From Candidatus Endomicrobiellum incisitermitis (GTDB lineage: Bacteria > Elusimicrobiota > Endomicrobiia > Endomicrobiales > Endomicrobiaceae), in NCBI GenBank assembly GCA_031275795.1, contig JAISOG010000012.1, positions 1 to 34,674 of the forward strand: DNA of 34,674 bases. The letters run 5' to 3'. This document shows, piece by piece, positions 15,204 through 23,527 of this stretch (positions are counted from its first letter, which is position 1; every line of letters begins with the position of its first letter). Under the pieces are notes generated by a model. That model made no database searches. It saw only the letters and a program-made list of their open reading frames with translations, and was not told the origin of the DNA. The position numbers and the translations under genes were made by a program.

Positions 15204-15624
15204 AAATAAAGCTTTTATAACAAAAACTCCTCAAGAAACAAGAAACTTAGCAAAAAAGTTTGCTTCTGTATTAAAAAGTGGTGACATTGTTTTTTTAAAT
15301 GGAGAGTTGGGTAGCGGTAAAACAACTTTTACTCAAGGTATAACAAAATTTTTTGGAAACAAAGGCTTTGCCAGAAGTTCTAGCTTTATGATTGTAAATG
15401 AATACCAAGCTTTTGATAATTTAAAACTTTTTCATCTAGATTTATACAGATTAAATAAGTTAAGTATTTTTGACATCGGTATAGAAGAGTATCTTTATAG
15501 TGATAATATATCTTTAATAGAGTGGCCTCAAAGACTTATTGACGCACAAAATGAAAATCATTGGAACATTAAAATTGAAAACTTAACAAATAAAAGAAGA
15601 ATTACAATAGAGAAGAAAAAATGA
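15157..15624 (+). CDS. tsaE: tRNA threonylcarbamoyladenosine biosynthesis ATPase TsaE
   Basis: TsaE is the small ATPase that works with TsaB and TsaD to make the t6A modification on ANN-decoding tRNAs. The P-loop GELGSGKT is at residues 49-56, followed by RSSSFMIVNEY, LFHLDLYRL and the characteristic LIEWPQRL near the C-terminus. At 155 residues it is normal for the family. The only ATG consistent with a complete protein lies inside thiL, so the first 15 codons overlap it. No strong ribosome binding site precedes this ATG. The stop overlaps tsaB by ATGA. TsaD and TsaC are not in the window. Confidence 0.94.
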   Translation: MVKNKNSNIAALNTFKNKAFITKTPQETRNLAKKFASVLKSGDIVFLNGELGSGKTTFTQGITKFFGNKGFARSSSFMIVNEYQAFDNLKLFHLDLYRLNKLSIFDIGIEEYLYSDNISLIEWPQRLIDAQNENHWNIKIENLTNKRRITIEKKK

Positions 15625-16277
15625 AAATCTTAAGTATAGAAACGTCTGGAAAAACTTTTAGTATTGCCTTAAATGAAAACAGTAAAACTATAGCGTTTTT
15701 TTATTATGAATATGGTCATATACATTCTGAAATTATTATCACTGCTGTAGAAAGAGTGTTAGAAGATACAAACAATTCTTTTGAAAGTATAGATAAATTT
15801 GCTCTATCTTTAGGGCCAGGCAGTTTTACAGGGATAAGAGTGGCTATGGCCGCCATAAAAACGTTTGCACAAATATTAAACAAGCCTATAGTGGCAATTG
15901 ATACATTATCTATATTAGAAGCTTCTTTACCAAAGATTAAAGGTATAAAAATAATAGCATCTATTGATGCTCTAAGGAACGAGGTTTTCATTAAACAAGG
16001 TAAGAAAATCATTATAAAAAATATAGACTTATTTATTAAAAGTCTAAAAAAATATAATAACAAAATTATTGTAATAGGAAGCACCTCTATAGTTTATAAA
16101 GAAAAATTATTAAAAGAATTAGGAAGTTTAAGTGTATCTTTGCCAGAGATAATGCACATGCCTAAAGCAAGCGTACTAGCCGCTTTAGCGTACAAATCCA
16201 CAAACAATTTAAGTTATACTAAAGTAAAGCCTTTATATATCCGCAAATCTTGGGCACAAGAGGCAAAGAACAAATAA
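15621..16277 (+). CDS. tsaB: tRNA threonylcarbamoyladenosine biosynthesis protein TsaB
   Basis: The protein starts MKILSIETSGKTFSIAL and carries ALSLGPGSFTGIRVAMAAIK, the ASKHA-fold signature of TsaB, the non-catalytic partner that dimerises with TsaD. The C-terminus is short: 218 residues in total. It is joined to tsaE by an ATGA overlap with GAGAAG upstream. The last codons (EAKNK) and the stop lie inside a perfect palindrome that also encodes the C-terminus of the convergent rsfS. This probably acts as the terminator. Confidence 0.93.
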   Translation: MKILSIETSGKTFSIALNENSKTIAFFYYEYGHIHSEIIITAVERVLEDTNNSFESIDKFALSLGPGSFTGIRVAMAAIKTFAQILNKPIVAIDTLSILEASLPKIKGIKIIASIDALRNEVFIKQGKKIIIKNIDLFIKSLKKYNNKIIVIGSTSIVYKEKLLKELGSLSVSLPEIMHMPKASVLAALAYKSTNNLSYTKVKPLYIRKSWAQEAKNK

Positions 16278-16294
16278 ATTATTTGTTCTTTGCC
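16262..16294. terminator. Perfect 16-bp palindrome between convergent tsaB and rsfS
   Basis: Positions 16262-16277 and 16279-16294 are exact reverse complements around one central base. The left arm is the end of tsaB and the right arm the end of rsfS. On the plus strand a T-rich stretch follows (TTACTTTTT), fitting an intrinsic terminator for the thiL operon. On the minus strand no T-run follows. The stem is long enough to stall polymerase from either side. Confidence 0.75.
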
Positions 16295-16704
16295 TTACTT
16301 TTTAATAAAGCAGATTTCTTTTTTACTGTTTTCTTAACAACTTTATTTTTTGTTTCTTCAAGTTCTACAATATCTGCATTGTCCCACAATTTCTCAAAAG
16401 AATATGCAGTTCTTATTGCTGGAGACATTACGTGCACAATAATACCGCCAAAATCTATAGCTCTCCAAGACGAACTAGAAACACCTTCTCTTCTTAATGG
16501 TTTTAAGTCACTTATCTTAAATTGCTTTTCAATTTCATCACATATTGCATTTATTTGCGACCTAGATTCTGCAGTAGTTATAACAAAATAGTTTGCTACA
16601 GTTGTTAATTTCTGTATATCTAAAATAACTGTATCAACAGCTTTTTTACTTTCTGCTATTTTTGCAGCTTGCAAAGCAAGTTTATAAAAATCAATTTTTG
16701 ACAC
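16279..16704 (-). CDS. rsfS: Ribosomal silencing factor RsfS
   Basis: RsfS (Iojap/DUF143 family) binds L14 on the 50S subunit and blocks subunit joining when nutrients are short. The pattern KKAVDTVILDIQKLTTVANYF, VITTAESRSQINAICDEIE, REGVSSSSWRAIDFGGIIVHVM and YSFEKLWDNAD is complete. I chose GTG 16704, which has GGAGG five bases upstream and gives 141 residues. An ATG at 16764 would overlap the upstream gene by 74 bp with poor family fit. The Lys-rich tail after the domain is an extension ending KSKAKNK. The gene overlaps the LytR_C gene by 14 bp and sits in the common nadD-yqeK-lytR-rsfS order. Confidence 0.94.
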   Translation of the reverse strand: MSKIDFYKLALQAAKIAESKKAVDTVILDIQKLTTVANYFVITTAESRSQINAICDEIEKQFKISDLKPLRREGVSSSSWRAIDFGGIIVHVMSPAIRTAYSFEKLWDNADIVELEETKNKVVKKTVKKKSALLKSKAKNK

Positions 16705-17764
16705 CTTTTCCTCCGGCTTTATCAAAATCATCGTATATATTACAATCCTGGCCAACATAAACACTTATATCATAATATACTTTATTATTGTAAGAAATTA
16801 AAATTTTACCCGTTTTTAATATCCTAGCAACATCTAAACATTTTATAAAATTACCTTTAAAATCTTTTATTAATGTTCTTTTATAAACTGTATTAAAATT
16901 GCTCCAATCTAAAACATCAAATTTATTTTCTCTTAATAACCATGTAACTTTTTGAGCCATACGAGGTTTCCCTGAAGCATTTTTAATGTCAACAAAACAA
17001 TTTTTGTTGTTATAATCAGCATCTATATCAACATAATAGACTTTATTTAAAAATTCTTCCGCATTTTGTACATCAAGCTCAACTCGGCTTGTTGTATATT
17101 TAACTGGAAGGTCACAAAACATAATTAAAGGGCTTTTTGTTGTAAACTTTGTAAGTAATGCTAAAAAAGACATTTTTGGAATATTTGTATTTACTAAATT
17201 ATATTGTTTAAAAACATTAATTGCCTTGTAGGGTATAAGTTTTAACGTACGTTCTAGAACATCTAAATTATTTAATGATTTTAAATCTTTATTTGAAAAG
17301 TTATTTTCTAAAATCATCCGATTTAAATCCTTGTCAGCCATCATTAAAAGAAACGATTCAAAACTCATATTAATATAAAAATCACTCTTTTTATAACCTT
17401 TAAGAAGTTCACTTAAGCCTATATAAAAATTTTCTATAGAAGATTCCAAACCTTTATTTAAATTTTCATAAAAGAAATTTTTCAAGCTCTTTGATTTTTT
17501 ATATTTTCTCAACAAAACTATATCTGTATTTATTGATAAAACTTTTAAACAATTATAGTTTTTATTATAAGTTACCTGATAACAATTTAAAAGATTAGGC
17601 AAAACATTTCCTCTACTGTACAACAATACAGAACAAGTTATAGTGTCGGTATTGTTAATTTTTTTAATAACAAATGAAGTTTTATAAAAAAGATAAAAAG
17701 TAAATACTACTACCAAAAATAGTATTGATACAACAATTATTGCTTTACTTATCTTTACAAACAT
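16691..17764 (-). CDS. Membrane-anchored protein with LytR C-terminal domain
   Basis: A signal anchor lies at about residues 7-28 and the rest is predicted extracytoplasmic. The C-terminal 90 residues fit the LytR_C domain (PF13399): VDIKNASGKPRMAQKVTWLLRE, then NKFDVLDWSNF, and VYVGQDC at the end. The middle (about 40-215) would correspond to an LCP (LytR-CpsA-Psr) region. However, I do not see the conserved arginines and aspartates of active LCP phosphotransferases, so I cannot assign that activity. It lies between yqeK (20-bp overlap) and rsfS (14-bp overlap). A cell-wall role is an inference from the domain. Confidence 0.75.
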   Translation of the reverse strand: MFVKISKAIIVVSILFLVVVFTFYLFYKTSFVIKKINNTDTITCSVLLYSRGNVLPNLLNCYQVTYNKNYNCLKVLSINTDIVLLRKYKKSKSLKNFFYENLNKGLESSIENFYIGLSELLKGYKKSDFYINMSFESFLLMMADKDLNRMILENNFSNKDLKSLNNLDVLERTLKLIPYKAINVFKQYNLVNTNIPKMSFLALLTKFTTKSPLIMFCDLPVKYTTSRVELDVQNAEEFLNKVYYVDIDADYNNKNCFVDIKNASGKPRMAQKVTWLLRENKFDVLDWSNFNTVYKRTLIKDFKGNFIKCLDVARILKTGKILISYNNKVYYDISVYVGQDCNIYDDFDKAGGKGVKN

Positions 17765-18326
17765 AAAAATTCCAAGTATCTATAGCTCTAACGCATAGCC
17801 AACCATAACTAGAAATAATATGGTTTATTTTTTTTTGAAGTACCTTTATAAAAGCTTTATCTAAATTTTCTTTAGCTAAACAACAAATACTCTTAGTTCC
17901 TTTAAATTTTCTATCCTTAGAGCAAAAATCAGCAATAAAAACTATTTTTTCTAATTTGCTCATATTAGGTCTACCTAAAGAATGGTTTTTTATAGCATTT
18001 AAAATGTCTTTGTTTTGTATTTTAAATTCTTTTTTTGCAACAATCTCACCTGCAAAAGAGTGAAGTAAGTTTGGAGAAAATTTGTATAAATTTAAAAAAA
18101 ATTTTACATCTTTTTGTGTTGTTAAAAGACTTATAAGTTTTTTACCATTTAGATTCTTTGCACAATCATGTAAAAGTCCAGCAATTTGCGCATTTAAAAT
18201 ATTTTCATTATTTTTTAACGCAAGTTCTCCAGCAAGCATTGCAACATTATAAGAATGTTCAAAGCGACTAGGGCTTAAATGGTCACATAAATAGTCAAAT
18301 ATTTGTTTTTCCAAACTTCTATTCAT
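17745..18326 (-). CDS. yqeK: HD-domain hydrolase, YqeK family
   Basis: The HD fold is marked by H24 (RFEHSYNVA), H53-D54 (GLLHDCAKN), HSFAGEIVAKKEF, and FIADFCSKDR near residue 125. Members hydrolyse diadenosine tetraphosphate symmetrically and are usually encoded beside nadD, as here. At 193 residues the length is normal. The ATG overlaps the nadD stop by ATGA, and the 3' end overlaps the next gene by 20 bp, so the block is likely co-translated. Confidence 0.9.
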   Translation of the reverse strand: MNRSLEKQIFDYLCDHLSPSRFEHSYNVAMLAGELALKNNENILNAQIAGLLHDCAKNLNGKKLISLLTTQKDVKFFLNLYKFSPNLLHSFAGEIVAKKEFKIQNKDILNAIKNHSLGRPNMSKLEKIVFIADFCSKDRKFKGTKSICCLAKENLDKAFIKVLQKKINHIISSYGWLCVRAIDTWNFYVCKDK

Positions 18327-18901
18327 TTATACAACCCATTTTCTATTATGTAATTGTAAACACTTGCACACAACATCTTTGAGGCTTCTTGTTTATTATT
18401 TTTTAAACAACATCTTACTAAACTGGAAGAAATATTTGCTATTTCTTTATATACAAAAATACATCTGTCCAAATATTTCGTATCTGAATTTACACAAATA
18501 CCTGGTCTTCTAGCAACTATAAACTTATACTTGCTAGCTAAATAATCTATATTTTTCCAAGTAGGCAAATCAGCTAAAGAATCTGAACCTATAACCATAC
18601 ATATTTCATCTAGTTGGTACATCTTTTGAAAATGATCTAACGTTTGATACGAGTACACTATACTTTGTTTTTCTGCTTCGTATAAACTAACTTCAACGTT
18701 GTTCAAATTTTTAGTAGCTAACCTTAACATCTCTACTCTATCTTTAACGTTTGCGTATTGTTTATCTTTATGAGGAGGGGTATAGGCTACAACAAAAATC
18801 AACTTCTTTAAATTAAATGTTTTTAACACCGCTTCTGATATTTGTATGTGAGCTTTATGTACAGGGTCAAACGATCCACCAAATATAGCAATTTTACTCA
18901 T
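18323..18901 (-). CDS. nadD: Nicotinate-nucleotide adenylyltransferase
   Basis: The nucleotidylyltransferase motif GGSFDPVHKAH occupies residues 8-18, with ISSSLVR near the C-terminus completing the ATP-binding site, and PPHKD between. NadD turns nicotinate mononucleotide into deamido-NAD. At 192 residues it is typical. The start overlaps the end of the TPR/SH3 gene by eight bases. nadK, which acts on the final product NAD, is about 6 kb away on the same strand. Confidence 0.95.
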   Translation of the reverse strand: MSKIAIFGGSFDPVHKAHIQISEAVLKTFNLKKLIFVVAYTPPHKDKQYANVKDRVEMLRLATKNLNNVEVSLYEAEKQSIVYSYQTLDHFQKMYQLDEICMVIGSDSLADLPTWKNIDYLASKYKFIVARRPGICVNSDTKYLDRCIFVYKEIANISSSLVRCCLKNNKQEASKMLCASVYNYIIENGLYK

Positions 18902-19637
18902 TTATGTTTCCTACATCACTATTACGTATCCAACCACTTAAATCTTTTTTGTTTGACTTAAATTTTATATTAATCCAATCACCACTTTGAGCTAGTATAT
19001 TAACCAATTTCCCTTCAGACACAGTAAATATTTCAGGGTTATTGTCTCCAGGCCCACTTCTTATGCTAACAGAAGATAAAATGACAGCTTCTTTTAGCGT
19101 AAATTCCTGGCAACCTTTAAGAGCTAAAATACAACTGCAAAGAAACAAAACTAATACAAGAAATACGATAAAATGTTTAACCATTGAAATTTTTCTTATA
19201 ATAAATAAAGACAAAACACAAAGAAACAAAACTAACAATATAGAAGTGAGTATGGTTATCTCATTTAAAGTAAAATGTTTTAAAAAAGTATCTTTTATAG
19301 TCCGTTCTTGATTATGCCCTACAACACTGTAAAGAAACTGCATATTATTTTTTATTTCTTTATCTCTAGGAGCAAGCTTTAATGCCTTTTCTATATTTAA
19401 TATTGCTTTACCAAGATCCCCATTCCTATAATAAGCATTAGAAAGATTATAATAAATGTATGGATCTTGTACTTTTTCTATTTTTATTAAACTTTCATAT
19501 ATCTCAATACTCTTAGAGAAATTTCCTTCTTTAAAACTCTTTTGAGCGTTCTCTATTTGATAGTGGTAAAGATCAGTTGAAAAACAAAAACTAGAAGAAA
19601 AAACAAAAAGCAAAGCAAAAAAAATAATATTTCTCAT
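18894..19637 (-). CDS. TPR and SH3-like domain membrane protein (BatE-like)
   Basis: The product begins with a signal peptide (MRNIIFFALLFVFSSSFCFS). Two TPR units follow at about residues 28-95, with YYNLSNAYYRNGDLGKAILNIEKAL as the clearest repeat. Then come two membrane segments (about 130-180) and a C-terminal bacterial SH3 domain (SSVSIRSGPGDNN to SGWIRNSD). The layout matches BatE-type proteins of Bat/aerotolerance operons, but no other bat gene is near, so its partner is unknown. I chose ATG 19637, with AGAGG eight bases upstream and a proper signal peptide. Longer in-frame starts upstream lack both. It heads the nadD-yqeK-LytR_C-rsfS run. Confidence 0.85.
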   Translation of the reverse strand: MRNIIFFALLFVFSSSFCFSTDLYHYQIENAQKSFKEGNFSKSIEIYESLIKIEKVQDPYIYYNLSNAYYRNGDLGKAILNIEKALKLAPRDKEIKNNMQFLYSVVGHNQERTIKDTFLKHFTLNEITILTSILLVLFLCVLSLFIIRKISMVKHFIVFLVLVLFLCSCILALKGCQEFTLKEAVILSSVSIRSGPGDNNPEIFTVSEGKLVNILAQSGDWINIKFKSNKKDLSGWIRNSDVGNINE

Positions 19638-19716
19638 ATATTTTACCTCTAATTTAATTAATTTTCCCTCTACAACAAACATAAAGGGAGAGTAAACAAA
19701 AAGATATATTGTAAAT

Positions 19717-19745
19717 ATTATGTATCGGGTATGTATGGTACACAA
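19717..19745 (-). promoter_or_regulatory. Possible promoter for the TPR/SH3-nadD-rsfS run
   Basis: On the minus strand TTGTGT (19740-19745) and CATAAT (19717-19722) are 17 bp apart. The -10 is one base off consensus and the -35 is poor. The element lies about 80 bp before the start codon and overlaps the rpsT promoter region by position. Confidence 0.35.
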
Positions 19746-19747
19746 AT

Positions 19748-19777
19748 TTGACTATATTGTAAAATTTTAAGTATAAT
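19748..19777 (+). promoter_or_regulatory. Sigma-70-type promoter for rpsT
   Basis: TTGACT (19748-19753) and TATAAT (19772-19777) are separated by 18 bp. Transcription should start near 19784. The short leader carries AGGAGG (19791-19796) before ATG 19807. Confidence 0.8.
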
Positions 19778-19806
19778 CAACACAAACATTAGGAGGGACA
19801 AAGTAA

Positions 19807-20088
19807 ATGGCAAAACTTAAAACTGGTAGACATACTTCTGCTCTTAAAGAAGTTAGGAAAACTGATAAAAGGACTCAAAGAAATATTAGCATTAAAAGCA
19901 AGATTAAAACTTCAATAAAAAAAGTTGAGCAAGCTGTAAAAAGTAACGATGTTAAACTTGCTTTAGAGCAGTTAGCTATTGCTTTTTCTGTCTGTGATAA
20001 AGCTGCTAAAAAAAACGTTGTTCACTATAATGCTGCTTCTAACCAAAAAGCTAGACTTTCTAAGTTAATCTCTAAAATAAAAAATTAA
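19807..20088 (+). CDS. rpsT: 30S ribosomal protein S20
   Basis: This 93-residue basic protein starts MAKLKTGRHTSALKEVRKTD and has the S20 helical pattern RNISIKSKIKTSIKKVE, then DKAAKKNVVHYNAASNQKARL. S20 binds 16S rRNA in early 30S assembly. The length is normal. It is a single-gene unit with a near-consensus promoter and a strong AGGAGG. It converges with hisS, with 97 bp between. Confidence 0.96.
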   Translation: MAKLKTGRHTSALKEVRKTDKRTQRNISIKSKIKTSIKKVEQAVKSNDVKLALEQLAIAFSVCDKAAKKNVVHYNAASNQKARLSKLISKIKN

Positions 20089-20185
20089 ATTGTATATTTG
20101 TTGTTTAAAACCTGATGCCCTCGAGTTTAAGGAAAAAAGAAGATTTATAGATACTAAACTGATATTTATCTTAGATGACAACAAA

Positions 20186-21433
20186 TTATTGTAGTTTGTT
20201 TATTAAAACTTCTGTTTGTGTTTTGTCTTGCATGTTTTTTATTAATACTTTGCCCTTTTGAAACTCTGTCTTTGCAAAAACTATTGTTTTAGAAACACCA
20301 ATTTTATCTGCAAATTTTAATTGTGAAGTTAAGTTTTTATTATTTAATGGACCAAAAACAGAAATATTGTTATTTCCAGCTAAACCATTTCTTGTCAACT
20401 TTATAGAAAAAGAAAAGGCTTCACTAAAAAGCTCTTGATCTGCTATAGCTATAAAAATCTTTTCACTTTTATTTAAAGTCTTAAAAAAGCCACTGTTTTG
20501 AGCAGCCATTAACACTCTTTCTGACCCAACAGCAAAGCCTACAGCAGGCCTATCTTGCCCACCAAGCTCTTTAACTAAATTATCATAACGTCCACCTGCA
20601 GCAATAGCATCTTGTAAACCAAGCACATTAGAATGAATTTCAAAAACAGTCCTTGTATAATAGTCAAGACCTCTTACTAATTTTGAGTCTACCACATAAT
20701 CACAATTTGCACTTTTAAGTAAAGCCTGTACCAAATCAAAATGATCTTTACACTCACTACATAAAAAATGTTCCATTTCAGGTACATTTATAAATTTATC
20801 CGTATCAACTTTACAATCTAAAAGTCTTAAAGGATTTAGTTTAAGTCTTCTTACACAGTCTTGGCACAAGTCATCAAAAGAACTAAAATAATTAACTAAT
20901 GCTTTTCTAAACAATGGTCTACATTTTTGGCAACCTAAAGAATTTATGTTTATATTTATTTGGTTTATCCCAACAGAAGAAACAATATCACAAGCAAGTA
21001 AAATAATTTCTGCATCTGCACTTGGTGATACACTTCCATAAAATTCAGCACCTATCTGATGAAATTGTCGATATCTGCCAGTTTGAGGCCTTTCGTATCG
21101 AAACATCTCTCCAATATAAAAAAATTTGCCTGCAGGGTTAGAAATATCAAAACCATGCTCAATATATGATCTTACAATAGAAGCTGTACCTTCTGGACGA
21201 AGCGCTAACTTTCTACCTTTTTTATCTTCAAAAATGTACATTTCTTTTTCTACAATATCACTTGTTTGCCCTATTGACCTTGTAAATAAAGATGCATCTT
21301 CAAAAATAGGAGTTCTAATTTCTTCAAAACCATGTTTTGCAAAAATCTGTTTAGACTTTTGTTCAAATATACTCATGCTTAAAGCATTAACTCCAAATAT
21401 ATCATGAGTCCCTCGCGGCGCTTTATAATTCAT
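20186..21433 (-). CDS. hisS: Histidyl-tRNA synthetase
   Basis: The class II synthetase fold is clear: APRGTHDIFG at the start, motif 2 in GEMFRYERPQTGRYRQFHQIG, the HisRS-specific LVRGLDYYTRTVFEI and AAGGRYDNL, and motif 3 in AVGFAVGSERVLM. A C-terminal anticodon-binding domain follows (about 325-415). At 415 residues it is normal. The ATG overlaps the DUF502 stop (TAATG), with GGAGATC just upstream, so it is coupled to that gene. No T-box leader is visible. It is the last gene of the sugar-phosphate run. Confidence 0.97.
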   Translation of the reverse strand: MNYKAPRGTHDIFGVNALSMSIFEQKSKQIFAKHGFEEIRTPIFEDASLFTRSIGQTSDIVEKEMYIFEDKKGRKLALRPEGTASIVRSYIEHGFDISNPAGKFFYIGEMFRYERPQTGRYRQFHQIGAEFYGSVSPSADAEIILLACDIVSSVGINQINININSLGCQKCRPLFRKALVNYFSSFDDLCQDCVRRLKLNPLRLLDCKVDTDKFINVPEMEHFLCSECKDHFDLVQALLKSANCDYVVDSKLVRGLDYYTRTVFEIHSNVLGLQDAIAAGGRYDNLVKELGGQDRPAVGFAVGSERVLMAAQNSGFFKTLNKSEKIFIAIADQELFSEAFSFSIKLTRNGLAGNNNISVFGPLNNKNLTSQLKFADKIGVSKTIVFAKTEFQKGKVLIKNMQDKTQTEVLINKLQ

Positions 21434-22098
21434 TAACTATTGATCTCCTTACTTTTTACCTTTTTTATTTTTCTCCCATGTGTTTCGTCCATGTTTACTA
21501 TACCAACAGAAATAATAAATTGAAAAGCCTTGTCTACTGTATAATCTGAAAAAATTACATCTTCTTCTTGGCACAACAATAAAAATCCAGTTGTTGGGTT
21601 TGGTGCTGTTGGCATGAACACACATAAATATTTCTTATCGCCAATATTTTGTTCTCCAGTTAAAAAGGCTACAGTATACATATCTTTTTTGGGGTAACAA
21701 ACAAAAACAACTTGTTTAAAACTTTTTTTGCTGTCTGTACCAAAAAGAAAACCTATAAATTTCTTAGCTGAAGAATATAGTGTGCCCAAAACAGGAATTT
21801 CTTCTATAAGACTTTCTATATAAGCTAATGCTCTTTTACCAAAAACTCTGTTAGCTATAAAACCTAAAAGCAGTATACTTAAAATTGAAGCAAAAAAACT
21901 TAAAGTTTTTGCTATAATGACTACCCAATACTTATCTACAATATAATATTTTACAATAGGGAAAGTAAAATTACTTACCCACTTAAAAATAATAGCTACT
22001 ACAAAATATGTAAGCCAAACAGGAATCACTACAACAAGCCCTGTAATTAGATATGTTTTTAACTTACCTAAACTTCTATTCTGTTTTTCATTTTCCAT
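21433..22098 (-). CDS. DUF502 family membrane protein
   Basis: The protein has two strong membrane segments (about residues 15-38 and 58-80). A cytoplasmic domain follows, with GFIANRVFGKRALAYIESLIEEIPVLGTLYSSAKKF and VFMPTAPNPTTGF, the recognisable signature of DUF502. Function is unknown; plant homologues (COV1/LCV family) affect vascular patterning and trafficking. I chose ATG 22098 because AAGGA lies eight bases upstream (221 residues). It overlaps the mutase stop by 11 bp and the hisS start by one base. Confidence 0.88.
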   Translation of the reverse strand: MENEKQNRSLGKLKTYLITGLVVVIPVWLTYFVVAIIFKWVSNFTFPIVKYYIVDKYWVVIIAKTLSFFASILSILLLGFIANRVFGKRALAYIESLIEEIPVLGTLYSSAKKFIGFLFGTDSKKSFKQVVFVCYPKKDMYTVAFLTGEQNIGDKKYLCVFMPTAPNPTTGFLLLCQEEDVIFSDYTVDKAFQFIISVGIVNMDETHGRKIKKVKSKEINS

Positions 22099-23512
22099 AC
22101 ACAAAATCCTTCCCTGCTTTTAATAATTTATTGAGCTTAATGTGAGAGTCAGATTCTGAATATAATCTAACAATAGGTTCTGTACCTGAGAACCTAAAAC
22201 CTATCCAGTTATTATCATCTAAAATAAACTTATCACCATCAATATTTACATGTTTTTTAATTTTTATACCAGCAAAACTATTCGGAACTTTAGCTTTTAA
22301 AGTTACTTTAAAAGCTTCCATAGTTTGCGAGTCTAAACGAAAATTTAATCTTGAAGTTAAAACTTCTCCACTAATTTTTTTGATATCTTTTAAAAGCTCC
22401 GTCAGAGACTTTTTGCTCATTGCAACAGCTTCTGCAACTAAAAGACAAGCTAAAATACCATCCTTTTCAGGGACATGTCCTCTAATTGTAAGACCTCCTG
22501 ACTCTTCCCCTCCTATTATAAACTCACTAGGATTATTTGTCACAATATTGCCAATATATTTAAAACCTACAGGCGTTTCTTTTACATCAACACCTATTTT
22601 TGCTCCAATTTTGTCTATAAGGTGCGTAGTCATAACACTCCTTACTGCAATTCCACTCCACCCTCTTGTTTTATGTAAGTGATACAGCAAAAGTGATATA
22701 ACCTGATTTGGAGTTATAAAAGTTCCATTTGAATCTATAACACCAAATCTATCAGCATCACCATCAGTAGAAAACCCTAATTTATATGATTCTTTCTTTA
22801 CCAAATTAATTAATTCTTTAAGATTGTTTTCTGAAGGTTCTGGAGCTCCGCCATTAAACATTACATCTCTATTTTTATTTATTGTAGTATTTTTAATTCC
22901 TGCCATATCAAGTAAAGTATCCAAATAGCCATTACCTGTACCATGTAAAACGTCAACAGCAACTTTTATTTTAGATTTTTTTAAAGCTTTAAAATCAACA
23001 AGTTCTTTTATTTTCTTAATATAAGCACTGCTAGGATTATGCATTTCTATAATTTTACTTTTAACACCTGTCTCAAAAGGAATGTATTTTATATCTTTGC
23101 TTTTTAAAGAGGTACAATATTTTTCTATCTTCTTTGTTGTCTCTGGCAAAGCTGAACCGCCCCAAGAAGGAGAATATTTTAAACCATTATACTGATAAGG
23201 GTTATGACTTGCAGTAAAATTTATACCACCTGCAAGTTTAGAGTTTACAATATCGTAAGCTATAACTGGAGTTGGAGTGCTTCTTTTACAAAACAACACT
23301 TTAATACCATTTCCTGTAAAAATTTCAGCTGCTACTTTTGCAAAATCTTCAGCCATAAACCTTGTATCATAACCTATAACAACACTGGCTTGACATTTTT
23401 TGTACTCTTCATTAATAACATTTGCAATTGACTGAGAAACAATAGCTACATTATCATATGTAAAATCTTTAGCAATAATTCCTCTCCAACCCGAAGTTCC
23501 AAATTTTATCAT
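22088..23512 (-). CDS. Phosphoglucomutase/phosphomannomutase
   Basis: The alpha-D-phosphohexomutase is complete: FGTSGWRG at the start, the phosphoserine loop TASHNPYQYNG (S102), the metal loop DGDADRFG (D250, D252, D254), the sugar-binding GGEESGG, and a C-terminal phosphate site FRFSGTEPIVRLY. It interconverts hexose 1- and 6-phosphates; glucose versus mannose specificity cannot be read here. At 474 residues it is usual. AGAGGA precedes ATG 23512, which follows the fusion gene by 15 bp. It can supply the hexose-1-phosphate for the upstream nucleotidyltransferase, whose own mutase-like domain looks inactive. Confidence 0.92.
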   Translation of the reverse strand: MIKFGTSGWRGIIAKDFTYDNVAIVSQSIANVINEEYKKCQASVVIGYDTRFMAEDFAKVAAEIFTGNGIKVLFCKRSTPTPVIAYDIVNSKLAGGINFTASHNPYQYNGLKYSPSWGGSALPETTKKIEKYCTSLKSKDIKYIPFETGVKSKIIEMHNPSSAYIKKIKELVDFKALKKSKIKVAVDVLHGTGNGYLDTLLDMAGIKNTTINKNRDVMFNGGAPEPSENNLKELINLVKKESYKLGFSTDGDADRFGVIDSNGTFITPNQVISLLLYHLHKTRGWSGIAVRSVMTTHLIDKIGAKIGVDVKETPVGFKYIGNIVTNNPSEFIIGGEESGGLTIRGHVPEKDGILACLLVAEAVAMSKKSLTELLKDIKKISGEVLTSRLNFRLDSQTMEAFKVTLKAKVPNSFAGIKIKKHVNIDGDKFILDDNNWIGFRFSGTEPIVRLYSESDSHIKLNKLLKAGKDFVYGK

Positions 23513-23527
23513 TGTTATGTTCCTCTT

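Noticed and set aside
20089-20185. Possible terminator between convergent rpsT and hisS
   Set aside because: Only imperfect short inverted repeats are present and no clear GC stem with a T-run, so I do not call one.
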